Source of the DNA: Euglena gracilis
Taxonomy: Eukaryota; Euglenida; Euglenophyceae; Euglenales
Length of the DNA stretch: 64,000 nt
Direction: 5' to 3'
NCBI GenBank assembly: GCA_039621445.1
Contig: CP154955.1
Span: 50,621,384-50,685,383, forward strand
Shown: one piece after another, positions 39,501 through 49,502 of the stretch
Layout: each line of letters starts with the position of its first letter
Numbering within the stretch: position 1 is the first letter of the stretch
Translations under genes and position numbers: made by a program
Notes under the pieces: generated by a model
Told to the model about the DNA's origin: nothing
Databases searched by the model: none
Seen by the model: the letters and a program-made list of their open reading frames with translations, nothing else

Positions 39501-42500
39501 TGGAAAACGTGCCTGAACACAAATGCCTTCACTGAAAACGTGTCATTGCCACAAATGCCCTCATTGAAAACGTGCATGAACACAGATGACTTAATGGAAA
39601 ACGTGTCATTGCCACAAATGCCCTCATTGAAAACGTTACCCCCCCCCCCGTTTTTTTATATTTTTTTTTCATTTTTCCGCAGCCCTCCCAGTATGGCCAA
39701 ACGCACGGCAAACTTTGTGAATGGTCTTTTGCCATCTCCACCTTTTCTTTGTTGCCTGGACGGGATGGGAGCTGGAACCCAACCTGTTGTTCGATGAGGC
39801 GAGCGTCATCGAACAATGTGTGGTCCCCTGACCAACCTCCTGTGCCTCGTGCTGTGTCCCGACTGCCAATAAAACACGAGAAATGTGGTTTTTGTGGTGT
39901 TGCCATTCCCAAAATCCAAATTGTGTGGAGCTGAACAAATTTGTCTGTGACCCTATGACCTATGACCCTGATCGGCTACCCCCCCCTCCCCCCCCCCCTC
40001 CACTCCAAACAGGGGATTTCTTTTGCTGGAGGGTGCCCCCACCCCCCGGGGGGGTCCAGCAAGCCAGCAGCTCAAATCCACCCAGCAGCTCAAATTCGGG
40101 CTGGCAGCCCCCCCCCCGGGGGGGTCGAGTGAAAGGGCTGCCCAAGTCACCTATCCCTGCATTTTTCCCCCTCACCACAACTTCCTCCATCACAGCCCCC
40201 CAGCCTTGACTTAGCTCCATCCACCAAAATGTTGAAAATGGCAAAAAAAAATTAGAAAATTTTGTTTTTCATTAACCCAGCCCAGCCCAGCCCCCTCCAG
40301 CCCCGGACCACCCCCCCCCCCCGGGGGGGGTGGTCCAGCCAGCAGCTCGTTTCCAGCCAGCTTCCTTTTTGCCAGCCGGAGGCTGGACCCCCCCCACCCC
40401 GGGGTCCTTAAGAAATACCCGTCACACATGATTTACATGTGTGATTTGGGTTTGACTACAAGTCATTTTCCTCGAAAAGGCAACACCTCCTTCTTTTTTT
40501 AGAGGAAGGGGCATTTTTTTTCGACTGTTTGGTCCAGTTTTGGCAACTGCTAAAATTCGGTGCATACAGTGAAATCAGCAACGGATTGCTTAGAATTGGA
40601 GGGGTTTCGTATCTTTACATCAAGGATAAATGCTTGATTTGAAATGGCATTCCTTGGATTTCTCATGTACAATTGCTCATTCTTTCAGCGAGAAATCAAG
40701 ATCCTGCAGAATTTGTGTGGTGGACCCGATCGCACCACAAACGTACATACATGTGTTTTTCAGCCCATTTGTGTCATTAGAGCATGTGGAACATGTGCAT
40801 TCACGAATTCACAATGTGCAGCAAAAAAAATGTGTGACCAAGCATGGTTCTGTCCAAACATAATGATTTAAAATACAAAAATTGCCATGTTCACACCATT
40901 TCAAATGCAAATCCTCTCCACAAAATGATCTTCTTGACCAGCTGTGCAAAGTCACCGTTGATGATTGATGAAAATCATTGCATTTCGTTGTGGTTCGGCT
41001 GCAACATCATCAAATTGTTGGATACAGTTCGTGACCCCCAGTCGAAGACACCATCTCTCATTTTTGAGTACGTCAACAACACTGATTTCCGCATCCTTTA
41101 CCCCACGCTTTTTGACCATGACATTCGCTTCTACATTTTTGAGCTGTTGAAGGTGTGTGGTTTGTCTGCCAACGGGAATGTGTGGGTGGGAATTAAATGC
41201 GATCTCTTCAGCGACCCAAGTTGGTTCCAACCTCAATAATGATGTTTTTAGAGACAAGGCATGCATTCCACTCCCCCTCCCCAGAGTGGCAAGGTTGCCC
41301 CCCAAATGCCAGAATATGCAAGTTTCCCTTTTTTGAAGCAGCCACCCCCCCTGCAGTCCTGGACAATACAAGACTCAAGCCATGGACAGGAAAATGTAAA
41401 CCCCCCCCCCATTTAAACCGACCCGTCGGTTTACGACTTTTGGGTTGACGGAAATCCTGGAGGGGGTCGGTTTAGACGGGGGGTCGGTTTAGACCTGGGG
41501 TCGGTTTCAGGGGGAGCATGCGGCTGGCCGACGGCATGACGGAAGCGGGTTGATGTTAGCAAGGCAATTTCAATTGGCAAATGCCTAATTTGGTTGGCCA
41601 ATTCCTAACTTTGAGTGGCAATGCCTAATTCGGGATGTAAATTCTTAATTTTAGGGGCAGATGCTGAATTTTTGGGTGTAATATCCAATTTTTGGTGGCA
41701 AACTGCCTAATTTTGGGTGCAAACTTCTAATTTTAGGTGGTATATGCCTTATTATATATTTTTTTGGGTTCCGACTCCAAATTTTCGGAGGAAAATGCCC
41801 AGTTTGAGGCGCAAACTCCAAAATTTGGAAGCAAATGCCTAATATTGGGCGTAAAATCCCAATTTTGGGTCATCAAAAATAACGATTCAATGAGCCTGGA
41901 CGCTCTTTCTGTTGGCGGCTTCCATTATGTTGTGCATGTTAGTCATCCAACTTGCCATGGGTCGGTTTATTTCTTTTTTTGGTTGAAATTCTGCAATGGG
42001 TCGGTTTGGAAGGGTAGGTCGGTTTGGAAGGGGGGTCGGTTTAAATGGGGGGGGGGGTTTACCAGTCCTGAATAAACCGAATAAACTGGAATCCGGGCTG
42101 GCCGACGGCGTGACAGAAGTGGGGTCATGTTGTCAAGCTAACTTTGAGTTGCAAATGCCTAATTTGGTGTGCCAGTTCCGGATTTTGAGAAGCAAATGCC
42201 AAATTTAGTGTGCCAATTCCTAGTTTTGAAGAGCAAACTCCTGATTGCATGTGAAAATTCCTAATTTTGGGTGTAAAGTGCCCAAGTTGGTGTGCCAATG
42301 CCCAATCTTTGAGTGGCAAATTCCTAATTATTGAAAAGGTTCCTAATTTTGAGGGCTAAATGTCTACTTTGGGGGGCACCCAAAATTAGGCATTTTCCAC
42401 CTGAAACTGAGATTTTACACCCAAAATCAGGCATTTGCCAACCCAAATTTGGACATTGAGCATGTTTCGGGGAAAATTGCTAATGCCTAATGCTTTATGT

Positions 42501-45500
42501 TGGGTACCAAATCGTAATTCCGGATGTGCATTTTAAATTGTCTTTCAAATTCCATAATAGGGCCCCTTTGGGCAACTTTTTGGTCACTTGAAACCATTTC
42601 ACACAAAATTTGAGACTTTTTTGTCCATTATTTCCCATTTCCTATAAGAAAAAGCGGGGTCCGATCACGATTCCCGGTGGAGAAACGGGGGGCGCCGTAG
42701 GCGCCCCCCGTTTCTCCACCGGGAATCGTGATCGGACCCCGCTTTTGTCTTAAAACCGTTAACCAAGTTCACGGGCTTCCTCGCAGTAGGCAAGCGCTTC
42801 CTAACGAGATGCCTAGGGGGTCAAAAATCTCGTTTTTGGCGTTCACGGGTGAACTTTGGCCGTTCACGGGTGCCGTAGTGCGCACCCGTGAACGGAATTT
42901 CCGTCCACGGCTGCCGTGCGTGCACCCGTGAACCGACCACGGTTGCGCAAGGTGTTACCCGTGATCGGAATTTGAATTTTTTGGGTTTTTAACATTTGTG
43001 TTTCTGTCTGTCTGCTGCTTTTCCCCACAATCCGATGAAGCGTTTTGCTAACATGATGGAAGCACAGATGCCCCGCCCCCCCAACGTAGATGAATTTCTG
43101 GCTGTTTTACGTGGTGCCGGCTCCCTAGGAGCTGCTGCGGTGGATGCCCTTTTAGGCAGTCTCCCCACCGGTGGTCAAAATTGTGACTTGGGCCCCAAGA
43201 ACCATGCCGCAGTAAAGTGTTTTTTGGAGTATATGGATGTTTGCAACCGGCATGGCGTTGTTTTTGGCTCTTTGGACGAAGTTTTGGTGGGATGGGCCAG
43301 ATGGTGCGTTGATGCTCGTGAACTTTTCAAGACGCAGCAGGAAGCCGATGCCTGGGTCCAGACAAGGCAGGAGAAGGTAGGAAAAGATGGGAGCCTTCGC
43401 TCCATGCCAGTGTCCAGTTTTCGGACCTATGTAAATGCTGTTAGCAACATTTACAAGGCATTGGCTCCCGTTTATGCCATCATTGTACCATCGTCTGTGT
43501 CCCAGTTCCTGCAGTTCAATGCGTTAATGAAGCCACTCGTCACGCACGAAAGGGCCAAAAAAGCAATGGAGGCCAAGGGTGGGTTGACAAACACAGTTTT
43601 GCAGGCGGACGAGTTGCTCACAGTTTTGAACGTATCATTTTGTGTGTGCTGAGCTGCGTCGCGCGCCGAAAAAAGCGTGGATTTGTCAGGGTTGTCGTTG
43701 AGTTATCCGTCCTGTTGTTCCTCTGACCATGCCGAAAGGCATCGCGAGCATGTGCCTCGCACCGAAATTTAGTTTGCCGCGTGTCAGTTCCCTATGCCAC
43801 CTCTTGCATTCCTGCCCCCACCCCTCAAGTTCACCAGGTTCGCCATTTGTTTCAAATCCTCTTCCCTACTGCATAAATCTTTTCCCTTTTTTAAAGGCAA
43901 AATTCCGTCCACGGCTGCCATCTGTGCACCCGTGAACCGACCACGGGTGCGCATATGTGAAAACGGGGTCCGTTCACGGGTGCCGTAGTGCGCACCCGTG
44001 AACGCACCCCGTTTCCTCACGTGGGGAAGCCCGTGAACGGTTAACGGTTTTAATAAAAATTTGGCCAGTTCATTGAAAATGGGACCAGTTGTGCAATTTT
44101 GGGTCATTTGAACCCCCCTCAGAGCGGCCACCCTCCAGGCACCGTGGGACCCCAAATTTCCACTCTAGGGGGGGACGATTTGGGGGGGTGGTCAAATTTT
44201 GGTCTTTGGCGCCTTTGGCACCGAAGGAAAATGGCCACTTTGAGAGGGTAACCCAAAGTTTGCCAAAAGTTTTGCCAAAAATAGGCCAAAATGGCCAAAG
44301 TTGGTCAAAAAAAATTCAAAAAAACCCACAGCCTCTTGAAAACATACCAACATTCTCATTGACTTCTGATGCCAGAAATCTTTTCCCCATCTTTTGAACG
44401 TTGGCAGAAGACCAGAAGATGGTCAGAATTATCAACAAGAATGCCACACCTTTGTGTTGAAGACTCATAATGAGCTTGAAACCGAGATTGATGCCATTCG
44501 CAAATGCAAAACGGTTGTTCACAGTCAATAAACCGAAATGAAAGCATCCTTTGTCATTTGCATGAAATTTATCAAAAGTTGGCAAAAATGACAAAATTTG
44601 GCGGAAAAATGGCTTCAAATGGGCAAAAATGCTACCTCCGGTAATGATGAATATATGGATTTATGAAGTTGCATTGCAAGTTTGTGGCTTGGGTCATTTT
44701 CTTGTGAGTCACACGGCTGGCCGACGGCTCCTGGTTTTGGTCTGGGGGAGGTTTGTAGGGGTCGACCATGGTCGGCCCACGGTCGCCTCGGTCGCCCTCG
44801 GTCGCCATGGGTATTTCCCACTCAGTTTTTTTTTGCATTGTAGCGCCGTAGGCAACTGTTCGGCGGCCTAAAATTACAAAATCCCTTGTGTGTGCAACTC
44901 CTTTTGTGTGTATGTTGCGCTAATTTTGCATGTTGCGCACTTTTTGACAACGACCGACCCATGACCAAGGGCGACCAAGGGCGACCGAGGCCGACCATGG
45001 TCGACCCCCACCCCCCCCCCCCCCACGCCAAAGTTACCCCCCCTGGCCGACGGCGTGCTCCCCCTCCGGAAGGCCGGCAAGAAGGTAGGGTGTTTTCAAC
45101 CCGCCCCTGTGAGGGTCAGGTTTTGGTGAATGAGCCCCTAAATAATTTTATCCCCTGCAAAGTAAGTGGACCGACCATTTTGACCCCTATGCCCTGCAAA
45201 GCCATTTGATAGACCCAAAATTTACCGTTTGCCTGAAAACAATTTGCTGTCAAATGCTGGTTCATAATTGTGATACAATTAAATACACCATCAGACTCCA
45301 GCTTGAGGCGCCGACAATCTCAGTGGCATTCCATATATTTGGGCTGGGGGGCCAGATGGGCAGGGATTGGTGTTTATCCGAAGTCGGGGGCCGCTGAGCT
45401 CTTATCCCTTTTGGGCAAGAGTGAAGTGGTGTGAAGTGGGGGTGTGATACCCCAAAAATTCACCCATTTTTTTGCATTTTCTCCCAGGAAATAGTGGCCC

Positions 45501-48500
45501 CCGCGCGCTGTTGGGGAAGGGTGCGAAAATTCTTGCTGCGGGCACCATTTTTTAAATTGGTGTGGGAAACCTCCCCCCAAACTTTTTTTTGCATTTTCGG
45601 AGTTGGTGCGAACTGTGCTGTGTATTGGTGAGACTTGTGGGGTCAAACTAGGGCAGTCCAACGCCAAAGTCCAGTCAAATAATTCACATTTCGGTCTGGG
45701 ACAGGGGGGAAAAAATTGAAGAATGAAATATCCACAAAGAAAAGGGGAGGGGGCTGTGCCAAGCAAAGCCAAATTCTCTCTCGTAAAGTGCCTGTGGCTG
45801 CTGTTTCCCAAGGCTTTGGCATTCTGCCATTCTATGGGCATTATGCACCGCGATGTGAAGCCACACAACGTGATGATTGACCACGAGAAGAAGAAGCTGC
45901 GATTAATTGACTGGGGTGTGTTAGCCGTCCAGAATGAACATCTTGAAAACCATCCCCATCCCCTTCCTGTCCTGAGGCATTGAAGTGTGTGGGTGTAGTT
46001 TGTTTTTTTGCATTGGGTCACAGTGGTTGAAAGTTGTGGGAGATTCGCTCCATTAGTTTCAGCCAGGCATAAAATTTTAAGGCATGGAATTTTTTTCAAA
46101 GTTTAAAGGTGTTTCAAGGCATTTTAAAGGCATTTTAAGGCGTCACAAGGCCTTTTGCGGCGCCATTTTCCAGGGTGGCCCAAGGATTGTCTGGCCATCA
46201 AACCAATGTTTTTGATTTTTTTTGCATGTGGTCCAAACGGGAAAAAGAAGGTCGAAACCACATTGTTTTGAGTTCTGGTTAAATAGGCAATGTTCCAGCG
46301 AGCGATGCTGGAAATGATTTTTGTTCCGAGTCGGCCTCTCATTGCTGAGACCTTGCCGTTGCATTTTTGCTCGGTCAGATAAAATTTTTGTGGTTGCCAC
46401 AACCCCAATCAGGGCTGGCGGAGTTCTACCATGGTGGCCAAGAATACAACGTGCGGGTGGCGTCTCGGTATTTCAAGGGCCCTGAGTTGCTTGTTGATCT
46501 CCGCGATTACGATTACTCTCTGGACATGTGGTCCTTGGGCTGCATGTTTGCTGGCATGGTGTGGATGTGTTTGAAGTTTTTTGTTGCCATCGAAGGAAAC
46601 AGTTCTTGAAGAGGATTTCCATTGATTCAAATCAAAGTTCACACGCGGCAAGCCCATCTCCTCTGCAGTGCTGTCCCCATTTCAAAATAACATTGCCTTT
46701 TTTTGTGAAATCAATTTTTTCCAGACATTTTTCCTGGTGTAAAACTCCCCCGAAGTGACACCCCCGCCAGTGCCATCAGGGGGTGTTATTTTTCAAGGTG
46801 TAAAATTTCAAACCATTCAAATTTAATGTTTTTGAAGGCATTTTGAAGTTTTTGACGCGTCCATTTTTGTTTTGGTCATAAATCGACCAAAACTCCAGCT
46901 AGCCTGGGAGTTGCAGGAAAATCAAAATACCGTTAGGCAAGGTGTTTTGAGGGCTTCACCCGGTCCCCGACGTTTTGCTTGACTCTGCGTCATTTTCGAG
47001 ATATTTGGCCTGTTGTGCCCGAGACGGGCAAAAAAACGGACGAAGAAACAGCCAAAAACCAGGCTGTGGGTTTTGGGGCCTGATTTTGCTGCGGAGTTCC
47101 TGGGCAAGCCAGTTGCTGCTGGATAGGGCTCTGCATGGTGTTGAATCTTTGCATTTGGTGCTTTGGACGACTCGGCGGCAGTGGGTGTAAAAAAAAAGGT
47201 TTTTTGTGATTGTTTGGCCAAAGAACCATGTTAAGCAAAAAAAAGGTAAAAATGACTAAAGAGGGTGGTTTTGGGTGTTCCTTTGCATCTTATGGATTTC
47301 GGAGAACTCTTCGAAAAATTCGAAAACAATTCCTCCCCCCAAAACATTCCCCTGCGGGCGCAGACTGTGGGCAAAAAAAATTTTCCCGGGGATCATTTGG
47401 GGGGTGGGTCGTCCTTTTTCAAGAGCTTCATCTGACTTTTTTTTGCAGATCTTCCGGAAAGAACCATTTTTTCATGGGCGAGACAACTACGACCAGCTGG
47501 TAAAAATTGCAAAGGTTCTTGGGACCGACGAGCTGTTTGCCTACCTTGACAAGTACTCATTGGACCTCAGCCCCCATTATGATGGAATCCTAAGCCGGTG
47601 TGTCTTGCCATTTGAGCATCTCCAACCAGAGAAATTCCAGGGAGGGACCTCGGATACAGAGTTTGACGAGGCCCGCATGGCGGTGCACACGTTGACTTCC
47701 ATGCATTCCCACACAAGGCCCATAGCCGGCTGTTCGGCCGGGTCGGACCTGGAGCAAGGGAGCCCGAGGTCTGAGGGGCTGATGAACAGATGGGGGGGGG
47801 GTGAAAATCCACACATTTTTGCGATCTCTCTTGGAAAAATGGCGCTTGTGTGCGTAGTGGGGGCGCTTTGGGCAAGTGGGAACTTTTGCAAAACCTCTCG
47901 TTCGGGGGCACATGATCGAAAGGGGTCAACAGGGATTGGTCAAAAATCAGGATGCTAGACACAATTTTCACCCCCAGAGTTGACCCGGTTGAAAGGGTTC
48001 AATGGGGCTTGGTCCAAAAATCAGGATGCTGGGCATCAATTTTTTTCCCCCCAGAGTTGACCCGGTGTTTGCTTTCAACCGAAACAGATATCGGGCATTG
48101 CTTTTCGAGGCAGGTGTTAAGTTGTGTTTTGTGGGCATTCTTTTGGCCATTGTTTTCTGGATTACAGGTTTTTTTTTTGGCTGAATGACAGTTTTCTAAA
48201 AAGTTTTCAGTATTTTTTCAGTTTTTGTTGGGTCGATTTCGCCCAAAGTTAGAGGGCCAAGAACTGTTTTTTTTGCGTGCCCCACAGAACACACACACAT
48301 CGCTCAGGTACCCGAAGAAGCAGTGGTCATACTTCATCACAAAGGAAAACCAGCATTTGTGCGTCCCTGAGGCTTTGGATTTCCTTGACCGGCTGTTGCG
48401 GTATGACCATCGCACAGGCATTGACGAAGGGAACCTGCTGAGTAACTGACAAACTGATCAGGAACAGATCGTTCCTAGAATGCATTATTTTGGGGGGGAA

Positions 48501-49244
48501 TTGCTGGCGGGGGCACCATTTTCTGCAAAAAAGGATGGAAAAGGTTTGGGAAAAGGCTGAGCCGAAAATTCTGGAAAAGGGGGGGCTGAGATGACCTTCT
48601 CGGGTGGTTTTTGGGATTTTTCCACCAAAAATTGGCTGAATAATTCCAACCAAGCTGGTTGGGTTTTTTTTGGGAATGTTTTCGGCAGCCAACGGGTTCA
48701 AACCACCTCCCTGGACCCCTCACCCCTCCCGAGGGGTTGGGACCCGCCCTCAGGGGGGGGGTCCTTGAGAAAACCCCTGCTTGGAGGGAGCTTGAACACC
48801 ACAACATTCGCTGGATGAGAACGTGGTAGCACAAAGCCTAGCAAAAAGAGTCAGGTTAAACGCTGGGTTGAATTTTTCAGCCAAAAATCTGAGAGAAAAA
48901 AAATGCCCCAGAGCTTTTCCAAAACAAAATTTGTTCTTTTTTGAATTCCTTTTTCCTCAAATTCCTGCTCGTTGAAAAGTTTTTTGGCTCAGTTCTGGAA
49001 AAAGTGTGATGCTGGCTTTCAGAAATCCCTTGGATATGTTGCATTATTTTTGTTCTTGTGTGGTTCTTTTGTTATGCATGGCCACCAGGTGCAAATTTTT
49101 GGTGACATTCATGTTGGTGCCTGAAATCAGGAACGCATCACCGCGAAAGAGGCAATGGAACACCCATATTTCGCCCCGATTACTCGAAGCCAGGACCAGA
49201 ACAACCAAAAGTTGTATGGTTGCCCTGTCCCCAAGCCAAAGTGA
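33481..49244 (+). CDS. CK2A: Casein kinase 2 catalytic subunit alpha, complete, 10 exons
   Basis: CK2 alpha is a constitutively active acidophilic Ser/Thr kinase working in nucleus and cytosol, usually in a tetramer with beta subunits. Exons: 33481-33525, 33573-33668, 33720-33824, 40689-40742, 41006-41152, 45813-45915, 46413-46558, 47449-47597, 48308-48413, 49131-49244, giving 354 codons with a TGA stop. Motifs: [11 protein letters not shown], glycine loop [12 protein letters not shown], catalytic Lys in [24 protein letters not shown] in place of DFG (a CK2 hallmark), [68 protein letters not shown]. Introns range from 47 bp to 6.9 kb, and the longest are full of transposons. No alternative identity is plausible. 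Confidence 0.97.
33573..33668 (+). CDS. CK2A: CK2 alpha exon 2
   Basis: The exon has 32 codons: [20 protein letters not shown] then [12 protein letters not shown]. The acceptor is CAACCCAG|CAC and the donor AAAAAG|GTAAGT. The basic start and DYWDYE are typical of the CK2 N-terminal segment. Confidence 0.95.
33720..33824 (+). CDS. CK2A: CK2 alpha exon 3 (glycine loop and catalytic Lys)
   Basis: The exon has 35 codons: [20 protein letters not shown] then [15 protein letters not shown], with the lysine-rich stretch that in CK2 mediates substrate and beta-subunit interactions. The acceptor is TCCTTAG|ATT and the donor ATAAAG|GTACCT. Confidence 0.97.
34634..34734. repeat. About 100-bp palindrome, family-2 5' end, copy 1
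   Basis: The arms run ACAAATTGTGGCTGAGCCC to AACGTGTTCAG around GGGGGCCCCC. After it come TTAAGAACGTGTTCAGAGCC and CCAAATGCCTGCCCTGAAAT, then tandem ATGCCCTAATGGAAAAC units. Copy 2 at 39279-39385 has the same surroundings. Confidence 0.85.
34997..35407. mobile_element. A/T-hairpin hAT-like MITE, 411 bp, perfect 8-bp TSD
   Basis: The terminal inverted repeat is CATAGCTGG / CCAGCTATG. The direct repeat TGGCTGCT lies at 34989-34996 and 35408-35415. The empty site is present at 28560 (minus strand) and 32340 (TTCCTGGCTGCTCTCGCGG), which confirms the insertion. The interior is T8/A8 hairpins with no ORF. Confidence 0.93.
35851..36009 (+). other. PHD-like zinc finger tail of the family-2 protein
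   Basis: In the frame continuing past the TGA, the residues are [26 protein letters not shown] and [10 protein letters not shown], then stop. The spacing C-x2-C, C-x2-C, H-x2-C, C-x2-C is that of a C4HC3 PHD or RING-like finger. The last part (LCKACRLP and stop) recurs at 27503-27530. PHD fingers read histone tails, and several eukaryotic transposons carry one; that role here is inference. Confidence 0.65.
35970..36570 (+). repeat. Module shared with 27503-28165, copy 2
   Basis: The module follows the zinc-finger stop: AGACCTTCTAGTCTGGTCTA, two tandem ATGCCC..GGAAAAC units, CCAAATGCCTGCCCTGAAAT in inverse orientation, then plus-strand frame [20 protein letters not shown] ending [10 protein letters not shown] and a stop at 36410. 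A second coding-looking stretch follows at about 36487-36630 ([31 protein letters not shown]). Both stretches look like remnants of one element gene; the product is not recognised. Confidence 0.65.
36640..37280. repeat. G-run tandem repeats in CK2 intron 3
   Basis: Arrays of GTCACGGGGGG (about 36935-36985 and 37225-37275) and GGCCAATTAGGGGGGG units, separated by AAATTAGGAATC repeats. No coding sequence. Poly-G blocks could form quadruplexes. Confidence 0.7.
38086..38124. repeat. 39-bp palindrome ATTGGAGGTCGGGCTGACC
   Basis: The two 19-bp arms are perfect, around a single A. The outer bases GGATGATTGG (37796) and CCAATCATCC (about 38119-38128) suggest it is the right end of a small element starting near 37796, in a stretch of G-run AAGTGGCCAC repeats. 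Confidence 0.6.
38341..38759. mobile_element. A/T-hairpin hAT-like MITE, 419 bp
   Basis: The ends are CAAGGTTGACG and CGTCAACCCTG, with flanks GGGGCCCC (38333-38340) and GGGCCCCC (38760-38767), equal apart from one G/C run offset. The subterminal T8/A8 hairpins match the members at 21810 and 34997. It lies in CK2 intron 3. Confidence 0.75.
39279..39970 (+). pseudogene. Family-2 recombinase-like gene, internally deleted copy
   Basis: The order is palindrome (39279-39385), five tandem ATGCCC..GAAAACGTG units (39493-39640), a pyrimidine tract ending CCGCAG, ATG at 39693 ([14 protein letters not shown]), then a deletion joining to the WTGWELEP region in a shifted frame. It ends with [10 protein letters not shown] and the start of the zinc finger ([10 protein letters not shown]). 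It keeps the Arg codon where copy 34840-36009 has TGA. Confidence 0.7.
40689..40742 (+). CDS. CK2A: CK2 alpha exon 4
   Basis: The exon has 18 codons, [18 protein letters not shown], with acceptor TCTTTCAG|CGA and donor ACAAAC|GTACAT. It follows a 6.9-kb intron carrying family-2 copies, two hAT-like MITEs and G/C-run repeats. Confidence 0.95.
41006..41152 (+). CDS. CK2A: CK2 alpha exon 5
   Basis: The exon has 49 codons: [49 protein letters not shown]. The donor is TTGAAG|GTGTGT. Its 5' boundary must follow GGCTGCAAC, so the intron ends in AC rather than AG. Confidence 0.94.
41560..42510. repeat. Degenerate GCCTAATTTTGGG tandem repeat
   Basis: About thirty irregular units of 20-33 bp around CAAATGCCTAATTTTGGGTG fill most of CK2 intron 5 before element copy C, with inverse units towards the right end (CCAAAATTAGGCATTT). 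A GGGTCGGTTTAGA block (41400-41530 and 41995-42060) brackets part of it. Non-coding. Confidence 0.7.
42650..42746. repeat. Perfect 97-bp palindrome, copy 2
   Basis: Identical to 28696-28792 over all 97 bases, including the GTA loop. Both arms are intact, which suggests recent spread or selection for the fold. Confidence 0.95.
43035..43652 (+). CDS. Family-1 recombinase-like N-terminal domain protein, copy C
   Basis: The ORF has 205 codons from [20 protein letters not shown], nearly identical to copy B with a few substitutions and about 25 bp more before the stop ([14 protein letters not shown]). The sequence [18 protein letters not shown] has the look of the start of a tyrosine-recombinase catalytic domain (family members read LT-x-x-E-L-x-x-LL), but the frame ends there. 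It is therefore read as a deletion derivative encoding only the DNA-binding half. The acceptor AG seen in copy B is CACAA here. Confidence 0.6.
   Translation: MKRFANMMEAQMPRPPNVDEFLAVLRGAGSLGAAAVDALLGSLPTGGQNCDLGPKNHAAVKCFLEYMDVCNRHGVVFGSLDEVLVGWARWCVDARELFKTQQEADAWVQTRQEKVGKDGSLRSMPVSSFRTYVNAVSNIYKALAPVYAIIVPSSVSQFLQFNALMKPLVTHERAKKAMEAKGGLTNTVLQADELLTVLNVSFCVC
44745..44935. repeat. Inverted copy of the repeat at 4062-4215
   Basis: It shares the blocks GCATTGTAGCGCCGTAGGCAAC, AATCCCTTGTGTGTGCAACT and GACC(A/G)-rich GGTCGCC units with 4062-4215 in reverse orientation. Part of it (GGGATTTTGTTATT, GCACACACAAGGG) also occurs at 26821 and 38785. Non-coding. Confidence 0.6.
45813..45915 (+). CDS. 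CK2A: CK2 alpha exon 6 (catalytic loop)
   Basis: The exon encodes [20 protein letters not shown] then [15 protein letters not shown]. It contains the catalytic HRD and the DWG metal-binding motif. The acceptor is TCCCAAG|GCT and the donor TGGG|GTGTGT, phase 1. Confidence 0.97.
46413..46558 (+). CDS. CK2A: CK2 alpha exon 7 (activation segment)
   Basis: The exon encodes [49 protein letters not shown]. The acceptor is CAATCAG|GGC and the donor GGCATG|GTGTGG. Confidence 0.97.
47449..47597 (+). CDS. CK2A: CK2 alpha exon 8
   Basis: The exon encodes [50 protein letters not shown]. The acceptor is TTTTGCAG|ATC and the donor AGCCG|GTGTGT, phase 2. Confidence 0.96.
48308..48413 (+). CDS. CK2A: CK2 alpha exon 9
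   Basis: The exon encodes [20 protein letters not shown] then [15 protein letters not shown]. The acceptor is CGCTCAG|GTA. No GT or GC donor keeps the phase at the 3' end; homology places the cut near CATCGC|ACAGGC, beside an inverted repeat CAGGCA...TGCCTG. Confidence 0.92.
49131..49244 (+). CDS. CK2A: CK2 alpha exon 10 (C-terminus)
   Basis: The exon has 37 codons and a TGA stop: [20 protein letters not shown] then [17 protein letters not shown]. The acceptor is AAATCAG|GAA. The short tail after HPYF is normal for protist CK2 alpha. Confidence 0.94.
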   Translation, partial: ERITAKEAMEHPYFAPITRSQDQNNQKLYGCPVPKPK

Positions 49245-49430
49245 AGTAACGTGTGGTCGTTCAGCTTGTAACTCTGTGCGTGTGCCATTGTTGAACCATT
49301 CTTCTTTGCACCAAGGGAGGGACGGGATGGGAATCTGTCTGAGTGTTAGAAGCATTCGCCTTGTGCTTTGCTTCAATTTCAAGTGGTGTGTCTTTACTAG
49401 CTATAGTCCATGTCCACAGTGCGTTGCATA

Positions 49431-49502
49431 GCTCCCATAGTGTAGTGGTCAGCACCCAGGACTTTGAATCCTGTAACCCCGGTTCGAGTCCGGGTGGGAG
49501 TG
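49431..49502 (+). tRNA. trnQ-UUG: tRNA-Gln (anticodon UUG)
   Basis: This is a 72-bp cloverleaf without intron. The acceptor stem is GCTCCCA/TGGGAGT (one G-U), the D arm GTGTAGTGGTCAGCAC, the anticodon stem CAGGA/TCCTG with loop CTTTGAA (anticodon TTG at 49464-49466), and the T arm CCCGGTTCGAGTCCGGG. It has A-box (TGTAGTGGTC) and B-box (GGTTCGAGTCC) promoters, and a T run directly downstream (TGTTTTTC) as Pol III terminator. CCA is not encoded. It lies 190 bp after the CK2 stop, same strand. Confidence 0.97.

Larger units (their letters stand above)
42641..44055 (+). mobile_element. Recombinase-like element, copy C (most complete)
   Basis: The left end is the 97-bp palindrome (42650-42746) followed by TAAAACCGTTAACCAAGTTC. 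The right end carries the inverse, GTGAACGGTTAACGGTTTTA (about 44033-44052). Hence about 30-bp inverted ends and at least 1.3 kb. Inside are GTTCACGGGTGCCGTAGTGC hairpins on both sides (42861 and 43971) and one ORF. It lies in CK2 intron 5. Confidence 0.75.

Noticed and set aside
33825-40688. A separate gene inside CK2 intron 3
   Set aside because: All coding-like pieces there belong to family-2 element copies or to G-run artefacts; the CK2 exons on both sides join in phase.
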